Assembly: GCF_042660675.1 (NCBI RefSeq)
Contig: NZ_JBHSUL010000017.1
Coordinates: 43,762 to 107,761, forward strand
Direction of reading: 5' to 3'
Length of the DNA stretch: 64,000 nt
Source: Marinilactibacillus sp042660675
GTDB taxonomy: Bacteria; Bacillota; Bacilli; Lactobacillales; Carnobacteriaceae_A
The position numbers were made by a program, and so were the translations under genes. Every line of letters starts with the position of its first letter. Within the stretch, counting starts at the first letter, position 1. The notes beneath the pieces are model-generated. The model saw only the letters and a list, made by a program, of their open reading frames with translations. It did not search any database and was not told the origin of the DNA. Of this stretch, positions 1 to 8,667 are shown piece after piece.

Positions 1-86
1 AAGTTTTATTAATGTTAAACTGCATGAGTAAGTAATAGAAGTAGAAGAAGTGTTCAATCTATAACTCAATCAAAGGGGACTATTGC

Positions 87-434
87 ATGAAAGAACAGAC
101 TATAGAAAAGGTTACAGAATTGGAGAATACTGGATTTGGATTTACGTTATCTTTAATAAAAGGAAAACATAAAATGCTTATTCTATATTTACTTTTTGAG
201 CATCAAACCATTAGACATAATGAATTGAAGCGTCAAATAGGGACTATTTCTTATAAATCATTGAGCTGTATGCTGAAAGAATTAGAAAAAGATCAGTTGG
301 TTAATAGAGTTGAATTTCCTCAGATACCTCCAAAAGTTGAATACTCACTAACCGAACGCGGAAAATCATTAATGCCTGTAATCAACTCAATGTGCGAGTG
401 GGGAGAAAACGAACAAAGACTAGCTAAAAATTAA
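87..434 (+). CDS. HxlR-family winged-helix transcriptional regulator
   Basis: A 115-residue protein of normal HxlR length. The pattern from about residue 20 (KGKHKMLILYLL, then the LKELEKDQLVNR recognition region and YSLTERGKSLMPV wing) is typical of this one-domain DNA-binding family, which often controls quinone, aldehyde or thiol-stress genes. It lacks the N-terminal cysteine used by redox-sensing YodB-type members; its cysteines lie near residues 61 and 103. An AAAGGGG ribosome site precedes the ATG. It is convergent with the neighbouring oxidoreductase and overlaps it by four bases, so a shared function is suggested by proximity only. The ligand is not predictable. Confidence 0.85.
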   Translation: MKEQTIEKVTELENTGFGFTLSLIKGKHKMLILYLLFEHQTIRHNELKRQIGTISYKSLSCMLKELEKDQLVNRVEFPQIPPKVEYSLTERGKSLMPVINSMCEWGENEQRLAKN

Positions 435-988
435 GCATATGAACTACAGGTATATTTGCTTTCAAGTGATTTCTTAAGAAAATGGATATAGTCTTTAGCG
501 CTTGCATTAATTTCGTCCTGGGTACTAAAACTCGTTCCGTAAAAAGCGAAAAACGGTTGATAGTCTGCCTTACAATATTTTGCGGTCACTTCAAAGGGGG
601 CTAAGATATCCTTTAAAGTATATTGATATCTTCCTTTTTTTTCATAATCCATTCGTTCACTGCCTACAGAAACAGCTAAAGTTAATTTTCGATCTTTTAA
701 ATGTGAACCTGATTCTCCAAATGCCCAGCCATCTATAAAAACGTCGTCTAACCATTGTTTGAGAATAGGAGGGGCGTTGAACCATTGTATTGGAAATTGC
801 AAAACCAAATTTCCATGTGAAGCGATAAGGGCTTGTTCTTTCTGGACATCTATTACGTGGTCAGGATATTCTTTTGATAACTCATGTACAGTAAACAAGT
901 CAGGATACTGTTCTATTTCTTTAACCCATGCGCTGTTGACAATAGAAGTCTCAATCGATGGATGCGCAACAATTACTAATGTTTTCAT
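431..988 (-). CDS. NAD(P)H-dependent oxidoreductase, flavodoxin-fold (YwrO/KefF/NQO type)
   Basis: A 185-residue flavoprotein of the flavodoxin-2 family, expected to reduce quinones or similar electrophiles by two-electron transfer from NAD(P)H. Visible marks are the N-terminal MKTLVIVAHPSIETSIVN flavin-phosphate loop and the FPIQWFNAPPILKQWLDDVF segment around residues 65-84 that is characteristic of the family. The start has a GGAGG site (AAAGGAGGATTC before ATG). A promoter with a palindromic operator candidate lies directly upstream. It is the only plausible local target of the adjacent HxlR regulator. Cytosolic; the physiological substrate is unknown. Confidence 0.85.
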   Translation of the reverse strand: MKTLVIVAHPSIETSIVNSAWVKEIEQYPDLFTVHELSKEYPDHVIDVQKEQALIASHGNLVLQFPIQWFNAPPILKQWLDDVFIDGWAFGESGSHLKDRKLTLAVSVGSERMDYEKKGRYQYTLKDILAPFEVTAKYCKADYQPFFAFYGTSFSTQDEINASAKDYIHFLKKSLESKYTCSSYA

Positions 989-1039
989 TTGAATCCTCCT
1001 TTATATTTATATTTATTATAATGATTCATTCAAAATGAT

Positions 1040-1083
1040 GTAAGTACGCACTTTTTATTTAGGTACTTACTAAAATGTTAGTA
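1040..1083 (-). promoter_or_regulatory. Candidate HxlR operator overlapping the oxidoreductase promoter
   Basis: Two inverted repeats sit together: GTAAGTAC (1040-1047) with GTACTTAC (1063-1070), and TACTAA (1068-1073) with TTAGTA (1078-1083). On the minus strand a TTACAT -35-like element lies in the first arm, 17 bases from a TATAAT at about 1018-1023. HxlR proteins bind short palindromes around such promoters. The link to the HxlR gene at the left end is inference. Confidence 0.5.
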
Positions 1084-1662
1084 TCCAGTGATTCATCTTA
1101 AAGATTAACCGTTTTAAGGTATATTGAAACAAAAAACGTATTCATTAACTAGCTTGAAAATAAAATATGACGTGTGATTTCGTTTAATGACAAATTCATC
1201 TGTAATTGACACAATCATTTTTTAATTCATATACAAATTATAAATCTATAAAAATGAAGTTTTTTATTTATACGGATTGAATTGAATAATCGAATAGCAA
1301 ATATAAAGTACTCAAAATTCAACGTGAAGTTTGCAAAGATATGAGAAGTTAAGTGATAATCTATCTAGATTTCTTCAAGAATCTAAAGCATTATCTAATA
1401 AGCTGTTCATTCTAAAATTCTTCTTGTAAAAAGTATTCGAAAACATATCTGAGTAGAGAATCTAAAATAAACATGCTTTAAAAAAAGACTAAATAATCAA
1501 AAAAATAGGGTATTTAATATTACGGTAGTAATTTAGAGTATAGACTTTTGATTTTATAAATTAGTTTACATAATATATATTATACAAAGTAGATTATATG
1601 AAATAAAGTCTCTTCTCAATCGGTCTAGATTGAAATTCAATCTAGACTATTTAATCCTTATA
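1084..1662. other. Gene-free AT-rich stretch
   Basis: No open reading frame with a ribosome site is visible on either strand. The only structure is a 12-bp inverted repeat with a single central base at 1623-1647 (GTCTAGATTGAA / TTCAATCTAGAC), just past the stop of the GNAT gene. It may act as a weak transcription end for that minus-strand group, but it has no clear T-run. Confidence 0.5.
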
Positions 1663-2187
1663 TTAATCTACTTGAGCTTTTGAAATATCATCCCAAGCTA
1701 ATATGGATTCTTCCAAATTTTTTCCAGAAATCAATAATTGTTTTGAGTTTAAATATTTTCCGCCAAGTTTTTCATAGAACTTTATAGCTTTGTTGGCTGC
1801 TAATACTTGTACAAGCATTTTCTTATGATTCAGTCTTAACAAATCATCCATTAAATGACTCACAAGTTTTTTACCTAATTGATTTCCTTGATATGCTTCA
1901 AGTATGTATATCGCGTGAAGTTCACAGTCGTATTCTGGATGTGCTTTTACTAGTCGGTTTCGACCGCCAGTAATGAATCCTACGATTTGATTGCTATCGT
2001 TTATAGCTACATAACTAATGGGACTGTTTTCAGAAAAATAAGTTTGAAACCTATTTGTATAGAAATCGTAATTCATCTTATTTAGAAATTTTTCAGGTAC
2101 AATTCCGTTATATGTACTTCTCCAGCTCTCAACCTGGACTCTAGCAACTTGCTCTGCGTCTTCTAACCTTGTTTTACGTAGGTACAT
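1663..2187 (-). CDS. GNAT-family N-acetyltransferase
   Basis: A 174-residue acetyltransferase of the GNAT superfamily, which transfers acetyl from acetyl-CoA to an amine. Family features are an N-terminal RKTRLEDAEQVARVQVESWR helix, the ELHAIYILEAYQGNQLGKKL acetyl-CoA loop (Q/R-x2-G-x-G/A pattern as QGNQLGKK) and the late LAANKAIKFYEKLGGKY motif. A longer reading frame begins four codons earlier at an ATG that is itself part of the ATGGAGG ribosome site, so the second methionine (MYLRKT) is taken as the start. It is the last gene after three small membrane-protein genes on the same strand. The substrate cannot be inferred. Confidence 0.8.
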   Translation of the reverse strand: MYLRKTRLEDAEQVARVQVESWRSTYNGIVPEKFLNKMNYDFYTNRFQTYFSENSPISYVAINDSNQIVGFITGGRNRLVKAHPEYDCELHAIYILEAYQGNQLGKKLVSHLMDDLLRLNHKKMLVQVLAANKAIKFYEKLGGKYLNSKQLLISGKNLEESILAWDDISKAQVD

Positions 2188-2206
2188 AAAAACCTCCATC
2201 GAATTT

Positions 2207-2464
2207 TCAATTCATCATCTCCTCAACCAATTTTCGAATTGAATACATCATAATCATCATTCCCATTATACCAACGAATATAAATACGTCTGACTCTTCA
2301 ATATAAGTCATACCCATAGTAAATGCTAAAAACCCAAAAATTGCTCCTAGAATATAGATGAACTTTTTTCTAAAAGGTTTATGATTGGTTTGTTCAGATT
2401 CAGTACAAGTACTTTTCAAATTGGATATATCCTTAAATTCTCTTAAAACTTTATTCACACTCAT
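2207..2464 (-). CDS. Small two-span membrane protein, unknown
   Basis: An 85-residue protein not recognised as a named family. Residues 1-32 are polar with a basic patch (HKPFRKKF), followed by two hydrophobic helices at about 34-53 and 60-75 separated by the acidic turn EESD. Its ATG overlaps the TGA of the preceding small membrane gene (ATGA), so the two are probably translationally coupled. A GAGGGTG ribosome site lies in the end of that gene. The topology suggests both termini on the same face of the membrane. Confidence 0.6.
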   Translation of the reverse strand: MSVNKVLREFKDISNLKSTCTESEQTNHKPFRKKFIYILGAIFGFLAFTMGMTYIEESDVFIFVGIMGMMIMMYSIRKLVEEMMN

Positions 2465-2643
2465 TGGTCACCCTCTTTTTCTTTAAAGAAAAATTCTAAT
2501 ATCATACTTACTAAAAATCCAATCAAACCACCCAATAGAATCCTCGGAAGTGTATTTAAATGTTCAGTTGGTATAAACTCAAATATCGTAACGATTACTA
2601 TTGGCATGACTATAATATAAACCCAATTTCTTTTTTTTGTCAT
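2461..2643 (-). CDS. Small two-span membrane protein, unknown
   Basis: A 60-residue protein beginning MTKKRNWVYIIVMP. The frame is open for 23 codons upstream, but the GGAATG ribosome-like site and the basic membrane-anchor start favour this internal ATG. Two hydrophobic segments (about 7-22 and 33-53) are separated by a short polar loop and the tail is charged (FFFKEKEGDQ). It overlaps the next gene by four bases. No family is recognised. The pairing with another two-span protein of similar size suggests a small membrane complex or an immunity-type pair, which is only inference. Confidence 0.55.
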   Translation of the reverse strand: MTKKRNWVYIIVMPIVIVTIFEFIPTEHLNTLPRILLGGLIGFLVSMILEFFFKEKEGDQ

Positions 2644-2733
2644 TTTGCAAACATTCCTTTCAGAATTAATGAGAACACAAATTAAAGACAACGTTTTATC
2701 TATCCCAATCACTTATTTCTTAAGATTATCACT

Positions 2734-2949
2734 TTACTCAAACAATTTAAGAAGATCTACGTCGAATCTCGTTGAAAAGTAAAGCAATCCAATGATTACT
2801 AGTATGAAAACCACAATAATGAGAAAAACGAGTGCAAAGCCTCCTGCACATGAGAAGCCTTTACTTCCATAAAGTTCGGTTTCCTCTTCCTCACTTAACT
2901 CAATTCTACGGAACTTTTCTTCTTTATTCTTTTTTGGATGACCAATCAT
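2734..2949 (-). CDS. Small single-span membrane protein, unknown
   Basis: A 71-residue protein with a charged N-terminal half (KKNKEEKFRRIELSEEEETELYG), a Cys-Ala-Gly-Gly segment and one long hydrophobic helix at about residues 36-58. An AGGAGA site lies nine bases before the ATG, which supports translation. It heads the minus-strand run that includes two further small membrane proteins and a GNAT enzyme. No family is recognised. Confidence 0.6.
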   Translation of the reverse strand: MIGHPKKNKEEKFRRIELSEEEETELYGSKGFSCAGGFALVFLIIVVFILVIIGLLYFSTRFDVDLLKLFE

Positions 2950-3044
2950 TACTAAAGCTCTCCTAAATGAATCATAGTTTTTTAGTTCTACAGGCGCTAT
3001 TTGGGGGCTAACATCATCTTATCTATGTTTATTAATCTCTAAAT

Positions 3045-3935
3045 CTATTGGTTATAAAATTCCTCGTACCATTCTGCTGTTCCTATTTGACCAATTGTAA
3101 CATTTAATATATTTTGATCAATAAAGAACTGAATCCAATCACTGATTTCGCTTTTTTCAAGAGATTTTAATGGGATTGCTACAATTTTTCCAGCGATATA
3201 CTGAGTGTTTTCTGGAAAGTCTTTTATTATTTTTAGTTCTTCATACTTTTCTTTATCCAAATGTACTTTAATATATTTTTCTGTTTCTTCTTCCCTTGTC
3301 TCTAGCAAGATATGACCATCTTTAAAGAATAGAATCCGATCAGCATACAGATCCAAGTTATCTAGTAAATGTGACGCAATCAAAATGACTTTTCCTCGCC
3401 TTTTTAACTCAATCAGTTCATTCGTCAATAATGTTACATTATCGGGATCAAGCCCGTTCATCACTTCATCCATAAGCATGATATCTGTATCCGCAGCAAG
3501 CAGCATCGCAAAAGCTAACCTTTGGCGCATCCCAAGAGAATAAGTTCCTACCGGCTTTTTAACGTAATGCGTCATGTTTAAGGATTCGATGATGTCGTCT
3601 ATACTAGATACCTTCCCTTTCCACATTTTTGCATACAACTTCATATGTTCATATCCGCTGAGTTCTGCATACAAATCATTTAATTCAGGTAAAAAGGACA
3701 GGTACTGGTGCATCTTAATTTCCTGCTTTTTAGACCGATAGCCATACTGATCTAAAATGGTTATCTCCCCTGCATCTGGCGTAAGAAAATTCATAATAAT
3801 ATTCAGTAAAGTGGACTTGCCTGTTCCGTTCGGTGCAACGAGTCCAATGATTTCTCCTTTGTGAGCTTCAAAACTAACTTCTTTTAAAATGTCTTTTTCT
3901 CCAAAAGACTTGAACACTTGATTGATCTTAAGCAT
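3045..3935 (-). CDS. ABC transporter ATP-binding protein
   Basis: A 296-residue ATPase starting MLKINQVFKSFGEKD, chosen because AGGAGG lies nine bases upstream; an open extension of 27 codons has no such site. Walker A is GLVAPNGTGKSTLLN near residue 36, the signature is SLGMRQRLAFAM, Walker B is IMLMDEVMNGLDP and the switch histidine is in ASHLL. A C-terminal domain of about 80 residues follows the nucleotide-binding core, as in ABC-2 exporters. It is the third gene of a minus-strand operon after two permeases, 19 bases from the second. The substrate is unknown; an export role (lipid, peptide or antibiotic) is inference. Confidence 0.9.
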   Translation of the reverse strand: MLKINQVFKSFGEKDILKEVSFEAHKGEIIGLVAPNGTGKSTLLNIIMNFLTPDAGEITILDQYGYRSKKQEIKMHQYLSFLPELNDLYAELSGYEHMKLYAKMWKGKVSSIDDIIESLNMTHYVKKPVGTYSLGMRQRLAFAMLLAADTDIMLMDEVMNGLDPDNVTLLTNELIELKRRGKVILIASHLLDNLDLYADRILFFKDGHILLETREEETEKYIKVHLDKEKYEELKIIKDFPENTQYIAGKIVAIPLKSLEKSEISDWIQFFIDQNILNVTIGQIGTAEWYEEFYNQ

Positions 3936-3954
3936 ATCCTGCATCCTCCTAACC

Positions 3955-5160
3955 TTAAATAATCGCTCTGACCCTCTTGAACCGACTAACCAGGAACAAT
4001 AAGATCTCCACAACAACTATCGCTGCAACTATTGATGCGATCCCTATTTCAAAAGAAATCACTGATGAATTGTATAAATGATTCTGATAACCCGATAAAA
4101 CTTCTCCTACTCGAAAAAAGGTTGAGGGGAATAGATCGACATTTGAAAAGTACCCAATGCCTCTTATATAATAGAGCCTTTCTGTGAATATCACTGCGAG
4201 TCCGACTAATAGATTGAAATATTCGTTTTTAAGTAGCAAACTACATAAGATGATAAAGCGCGTGAATAGATACGCGATTGCGAGCATCAAGCAGATGGCT
4301 TGTAAATAGAATAGACCGATTGAAATGATATAGAAGTTTTCTTCAAGCAGTATAGGACCATTAAACACGGTTACGGGGATTGAGAAACTTCCAAAACCTT
4401 CTTTTAGAGCAACTATACTTAGCCCAATCAAAAAGAACGATAAACTGACGATACTGAAAGCTGTCAATACTACAGCTGTCTTTACCCATAGTTTTTGCTC
4501 GAATGACAAAGGAAAACTTCTAACTAAGGAGAGGTGATTGCGGTCCTTTGTTACGATATCAATAGAGAAAATCACCACTAAACCAATCAATGCAACGGGT
4601 ACGATACTTGAATTCCATGCTCGAACGCCTGTCTGTAGAGCTGTACGTTCTTCAAGAACAGCTGGTGTGATCCTTGTCCCTTTATCTACATAAGCACTAT
4701 AGCGTGTAGCAGTGTTCAAATACCAATAGCGACCTTCTTGTAATGGGTACTGCTGATCTATCCCATAATAAGCCGTATTATAAGAAAGAAACTCTGGACT
4801 TGAAAAGATCCACTGGTCCTCGTACTGATACCATTTAGCTGTCGCCCCAGTATAAAAAGCATAGTCTTCTCGATCCAATGCATCTAAACGCATTTCATTA
4901 AGTTCAACAAGTGGTGGAAAATAACTTAAAGCAAATGCCGCTCCTGAACTGATGCCTTCTCCTCTGTAGTTTTCTAACCAATGACTCATCTCATCATAGT
5001 CTTGTTGTATCCCTACTGCATCTACTCTTTCATCAGGTTGATAATTCGGTTCAATCACAAATACATAATACAGTGTCGTAATCAGCAAAAGAATGATCGC
5101 CGCAAGATTCTTTTTATTGCGAATGATGCTGTTCAATTCAAAGAAATAATAAGCCCTCAT
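3955..5160 (-). CDS. ABC-2 type permease with large ectodomain
   Basis: A 401-residue membrane protein. One helix (about 18-36) is followed by an outside domain of roughly 140 residues rich in Tyr and acidic residues, then five helices between about 190 and 395, ending in basic residues. This layout fits ABC-2 exporter subunits. The start overlaps the stop of the upstream permease by four bases (ATGA) and GGAGGGAGG lies just before it, so the two permeases are translationally coupled and probably form a heterodimer with the downstream ATPase. Confidence 0.8.
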   Translation of the reverse strand: MRAYYFFELNSIIRNKKNLAAIILLLITTLYYVFVIEPNYQPDERVDAVGIQQDYDEMSHWLENYRGEGISSGAAFALSYFPPLVELNEMRLDALDREDYAFYTGATAKWYQYEDQWIFSSPEFLSYNTAYYGIDQQYPLQEGRYWYLNTATRYSAYVDKGTRITPAVLEERTALQTGVRAWNSSIVPVALIGLVVIFSIDIVTKDRNHLSLVRSFPLSFEQKLWVKTAVVLTAFSIVSLSFFLIGLSIVALKEGFGSFSIPVTVFNGPILLEENFYIISIGLFYLQAICLMLAIAYLFTRFIILCSLLLKNEYFNLLVGLAVIFTERLYYIRGIGYFSNVDLFPSTFFRVGEVLSGYQNHLYNSSVISFEIGIASIVAAIVVVEILLFLVSRFKRVRAII

Positions 5161-6305
5161 TCTCCTCCCTCCTTATGACTGGTTGATAGTCGATGTTTTT
5201 TAGAAAAATAAATGGATAGTATGATCAGATAGATTAGACTCCATAGAGAGTAAATGAGTATTGCCCTAGAGTAAACAATCCCACTTTGACTGAAATTCTC
5301 TTTGGCTGTCCCAGTTAAAACGGCTATTGGATTTAGATAACTGATTGGCGTATAGGCTAAGATGGTCCATTCTCTGGAAAACAAGAAGCTGATCAGCAGA
5401 AAACTACTACCAGAGAACAACGTCAGGTAACGATTTTTTAAGAAAGTATTCAAAATGGCCGCTAGTAAAACCGTGTGGATGATGAAAACTGTAGAAATCA
5501 ACAAGCTTCTAAAAATAAATTGACCTGTTGATACTGCCTCATAGCCTGATACTGAATAAATGACTCTTGGGTACTGCATCGATCCTGCATCGAACGGAAT
5601 GAGCGAACCTATATAGGCTAAACCGAATAAACCGGTTAATACTATTATCGTGGTAACTAGATAAACCACTAGCTTTCCAAGCAGTCGTTGACTTGCATTG
5701 ATAGGATAGGCTTGAATGATGGTGTGATGTGCATCATCTTTTGTCAGAATATCACTTGTCAATAAAAGTAAAAAGATAAAAAACACACTACTGAATGCCG
5801 TGATGCTTAGGACTAAATATGTCGAGCTACTTTGTGCATCTCTTTCGATTGTTTGGTTCTGATCTTTTAGTGCTTGATAATAGACGGACTCTCTCAAAGA
5901 TTGCTCTAGTGGGACAAAGAAATTCTGATTAAACGATTCATATCCTTTTTCGTGTGCTTGAATTCTTGATTGTGCTAGCTCCAGCCCAATAGAGGTATAT
6001 TCATTCAAGTCATCGTAAAAGGTCAAAGCAACCTCCTGACTCCCAATCAGTTGTGACTCTTTCAAAACATCCTCATAAACAGGATATTTACCGGGATTTT
6101 CTTCTACAATATGTACGGGAAAACTAGAAATAGCATTTCTAACGGTATGTAGTTCATTTTGTGTCTTATTATAAATGTCATTCACCTGTTGGTACGGTAT
6201 GTAAAACAGTAAACCGATTAAGAAAATCGCTATGCCCAAAAACAAAAAGCCATTCTTTCGGTCTCTTACGAACAATTCGACTTCAAACCTCAAGTATTCT
6301 CTCAT
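5157..6305 (-). CDS. ABC-2 type permease with large ectodomain, first gene of exporter operon
   Basis: A 382-residue permease with the same plan as its neighbour: a first helix at about 20-39, an extracellular region of some 120 residues with many Gln, Glu and Tyr, then five helices from about 165 to 370 and a basic tail. Sequence identity with the second permease is low by eye although the fold plan is the same, so the exporter is likely heteromeric. A GGTGGGG ribosome site precedes the ATG. It is the promoter-proximal gene of the three-gene operon. Confidence 0.8.
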   Translation of the reverse strand: MREYLRFEVELFVRDRKNGFLFLGIAIFLIGLLFYIPYQQVNDIYNKTQNELHTVRNAISSFPVHIVEENPGKYPVYEDVLKESQLIGSQEVALTFYDDLNEYTSIGLELAQSRIQAHEKGYESFNQNFFVPLEQSLRESVYYQALKDQNQTIERDAQSSSTYLVLSITAFSSVFFIFLLLLTSDILTKDDAHHTIIQAYPINASQRLLGKLVVYLVTTIIVLTGLFGLAYIGSLIPFDAGSMQYPRVIYSVSGYEAVSTGQFIFRSLLISTVFIIHTVLLAAILNTFLKNRYLTLFSGSSFLLISFLFSREWTILAYTPISYLNPIAVLTGTAKENFSQSGIVYSRAILIYSLWSLIYLIILSIYFSKKHRLSTSHKEGGE

Positions 6306-6397
6306 TGAACCCCACCTTTATTCTAGTACTAATACACTCATCTCATTATATTAAAAATTGATTTTAATTAAAACCGTTTTTTAATATTATTTTAATT

Positions 6398-6434
6398 AAA
6401 AAAGCAATACTCCTTATTTCAGGAATACTGCTTT
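6398..6434 (-). terminator. Rho-independent terminator of the hydrolase/reductase operon
   Basis: Hairpin with arms AAAGCAATACTCC (6401-6413) and GGAATACTGCTTT (6421-6433), two mismatches, followed on the minus strand by a T-run. Confidence 0.65.
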
Positions 6435-6444
6435 AATCATTACA

Positions 6445-7356
6445 TTATTTCAAACATTTATTCATAAAGTCCAGTATAATTTGAATGACTTCACTAGTAT
6501 AAAAAGTCGGTCCACCATGGTCCGCACCATCCACACAATAAAAGTCCGCTTGAATGTTTTTCTGCTTGCAGAAGTCATAGAGTTCTACACTTTGCTCGAA
6601 CGGGACAAGGGTATCTTTATTTCCATGAATAATCAATAAAGGCGCTAGAATATTTGAATCCTTCAAGTAATAAGGTACTGAAGCTCTTTTTGCGTCCTCT
6701 GGGTACTCATCTGGCGCTTTTCCTCCAATTAATAAACCATCAGGACTAGTTGGCTGAGTATGATCTGTTGCTGAAGTCTGCTTTGTAATCGTAACAAAGT
6801 CATAAACGCCATAAAGATCAATACAGGCTTTCAGGTCTGGTAAGTCAGTATTGGCTGCATCCAATTGCTGACTGTTCCAAGTAGCCCAAGCCATCAGCGC
6901 AGTATGGCCCCCGCTTGAGTCTCCACTTATAATGAATTTGTCTGGATCCAAGTCCATTTCTTTTGCATGACTATCAAGATAACGGATGGCCATTTTAATG
7001 TCCTCTACTTGACTAGGAAAAACAGCATCTGGAAGTGGCACATATTCAACAATCGCTAATGCATACCCTGCTAGTATGAGCGATTTAAAGTCCAGAATTT
7101 TCCCATTTAAATCTTGTTCGAACCAAGCTGATCCTTGCACGTGTATTAAAAGCGGGAAAGGTTTCTGGATATTTATAGCGTCCGGATAAACCATCCTGAT
7201 TCGGAGATTGCGATCCTTCTTGCGTTGATAAATTCTATCTTCTTTTATGATTGATCCACGCACGTTTCTTATATCGGCCTGTATTGTTTTCATACCTTCA
7301 GAATGGGCCTTTGATTTTGGCATAGTGTGTGTATTGTATTTCAAATTAGCTACCAT
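6445..7356 (-). CDS. Alpha/beta hydrolase, esterase/lipase-like
   Basis: A 303-residue serine hydrolase of the alpha/beta fold. The oxyanion strand reads IHVQGSAWF, the nucleophile elbow is ISGDSSGGH (Ser near residue 149), and the late residues LIIHGNKDTLVPF (Asp) and DGADHGG (His) complete the triad, as in BD-FAE/HSL-type carboxylesterases. No signal peptide is visible, so it is cytosolic. GGAGT lies upstream of the ATG. It starts 17 bases after the aldo/keto reductase gene and shares its transcript. Likely acts on short acyl or feruloyl-like esters; the substrate is not known. Confidence 0.8.
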   Translation of the reverse strand: MVANLKYNTHTMPKSKAHSEGMKTIQADIRNVRGSIIKEDRIYQRKKDRNLRIRMVYPDAINIQKPFPLLIHVQGSAWFEQDLNGKILDFKSLILAGYALAIVEYVPLPDAVFPSQVEDIKMAIRYLDSHAKEMDLDPDKFIISGDSSGGHTALMAWATWNSQQLDAANTDLPDLKACIDLYGVYDFVTITKQTSATDHTQPTSPDGLLIGGKAPDEYPEDAKRASVPYYLKDSNILAPLLIIHGNKDTLVPFEQSVELYDFCKQKNIQADFYCVDGADHGGPTFYTSEVIQIILDFMNKCLK

Positions 7357-7373
7357 CTCTTCACTCCTTAAAA

Positions 7374-8231
7374 TTATTGTACACTCAATGGTACGCGTTG
7401 ATCTGGAACTGGAAAAGCTGCATCCAGTCTTAACATGTCTTCTTCAGATAAAACGATATCCAGTACATCTGCGTTCAACTGGACATGTTTCTCACTACTG
7501 GCTTTTGGAATCGCAATAATGTTGTCTTGTTGCATCACAAAAGCCAGCAAGAGCTGAATGATCGAAATATTATGCGCTTCAGCGATTTCTTTTACGGTTT
7601 GGTTACTATACACAAGGTCTTTCAGATCAGGTTCCTGACCAATCACCGGACAGTAAGCCATGATTGGAATGCCTTTTTCTTTAAGATAGTTCGTTAGAAC
7701 AACTTCTATGCCTCTAGACGCTAAGTGGTAAAGTACTTGGTTGGTTTGGCAGTTCTCGCCGCCTTTTAGAGCGAGTAATTCTTGCATATCTTCCAAATCG
7801 AAGTTGGAAACGCCCCAATGTTTGATTTTGCCTTGACGCTTCAGTTCTTCAAAACAATCAATCGTTTCTTGAAGCGGTACACGCCCTCGCCAGTGTAAAA
7901 GATACAAATCCAGTGAGTCCACACCTAAACGGTTTAGCGTTTGTTCACATGCTTCAAACATATCAGGATTTCCGGCATTTTGTGGATATACTTTTGACAC
8001 TAGAAATAATTCTTCTCTATTGTAGGGCGCTATCGCTTCTCCTACTAACTCCTCTGAGTCACCGTCCCCATACATTTCAGCTGTATCGATCAAGGTCAGG
8101 CCTCTGTCAATACCAGCACATAGGGCTTCGATTTCTTGTTGACGCTTGGAAGGATCTTCTCCTAATCTCCAAGTTCCTTGTCCTAAATTCAATACATTTT
8201 GTCCACTAGGTAATTGAATCTTCTGCTTCAT
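7374..8231 (-). CDS. Aldo/keto reductase
   Basis: A 285-residue NADPH-dependent carbonyl reductase. The tetrad is visible as Asp and Tyr in LIDTAEMYGDG, Lys in LVSKVYP and His in YLLHWRG; the cofactor end has IPKASSEKHVQLN. The start MKQKIQLPSG is set by AAAGGAGG ten bases upstream; 22 further codons are open but lack a site. First gene of a two-gene minus-strand operon with the esterase-like hydrolase. A detoxification or sugar-derived carbonyl role is likely for this family, but the substrate is not specified by the sequence. Confidence 0.88.
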   Translation of the reverse strand: MKQKIQLPSGQNVLNLGQGTWRLGEDPSKRQQEIEALCAGIDRGLTLIDTAEMYGDGDSEELVGEAIAPYNREELFLVSKVYPQNAGNPDMFEACEQTLNRLGVDSLDLYLLHWRGRVPLQETIDCFEELKRQGKIKHWGVSNFDLEDMQELLALKGGENCQTNQVLYHLASRGIEVVLTNYLKEKGIPIMAYCPVIGQEPDLKDLVYSNQTVKEIAEAHNISIIQLLLAFVMQQDNIIAIPKASSEKHVQLNADVLDIVLSEEDMLRLDAAFPVPDQRVPLSVQ

Positions 8232-8353
8232 TTCTATAGAACCTCCTTTAGTCGTTTCCAATTTAGTATAACAATGATCTAGTAAAAATTTAATCAATAG
8301 CTATTCACTTTTCCTTAAGTCGAAGAAGGATTTAAACTTCTAAAAGAAATTTG

Positions 8354-8382
8354 TTTACATTCTTTTGCATTTTTGATAAGGT
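8354..8382 (+). promoter_or_regulatory. Probable promoter of the lysine operon
   Basis: TTTACA (8354-8359) and TAAGGT (8377-8382) are separated by 17 bases and lie about 30 bases before the lysine riboswitch. Confidence 0.5.
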
Positions 8383-8410
8383 TATATGCAAATAACACAT
8401 TAAAACTGAA

Positions 8411-8634
8411 TGACTGGATGAGGCGCAGAGATCAAAAGTAGTTATCAACCATAGAACCTGTAAGTTCTTGATAATGAAAGGGAAATCTGCCGAAATGGTT
8501 GATCTTTACAGTAAGATTAACTGTTGGGCTGCATATGAAGAATATGCAGACTGCCGTATGAATATAAGTAGACACCTAATAATTGAATAGGTAATCTACT
8601 TTACGGAGTGCTTCCGCTTGTATATAGATTCTTT
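8411..8634 (+). ncRNA. Lysine riboswitch (L box)
   Basis: The leader carries the ordered core blocks of the lysine aptamer: GAGGCGCAGAGATC near 8419, AAAAGTAGTTATC near 8434, AAAGGGAAATCTGCCGAAAT near 8478-8497, GTTGGGCTGCATAT near 8524-8536 and AGACTGCCGTAT near 8549-8560. It precedes aspartokinase and the dap genes and ends in a strong terminator, so lysine binding should stop transcription. The exact 3' limit of the P1 stem was not resolved by eye. Confidence 0.92.
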
Positions 8635-8667
8635 AGGACAAGTCGGTACTTCGACTTGTCCTTTTTG
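8635..8667 (+). terminator. Riboswitch-controlled terminator
   Basis: AGGACAAGTCG and CGACTTGTCCT form an 11-bp stem around a six-base loop, followed by TTTTTGT. It sits between the lysine aptamer and the lysC start and is the expected expression platform. Confidence 0.9.
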
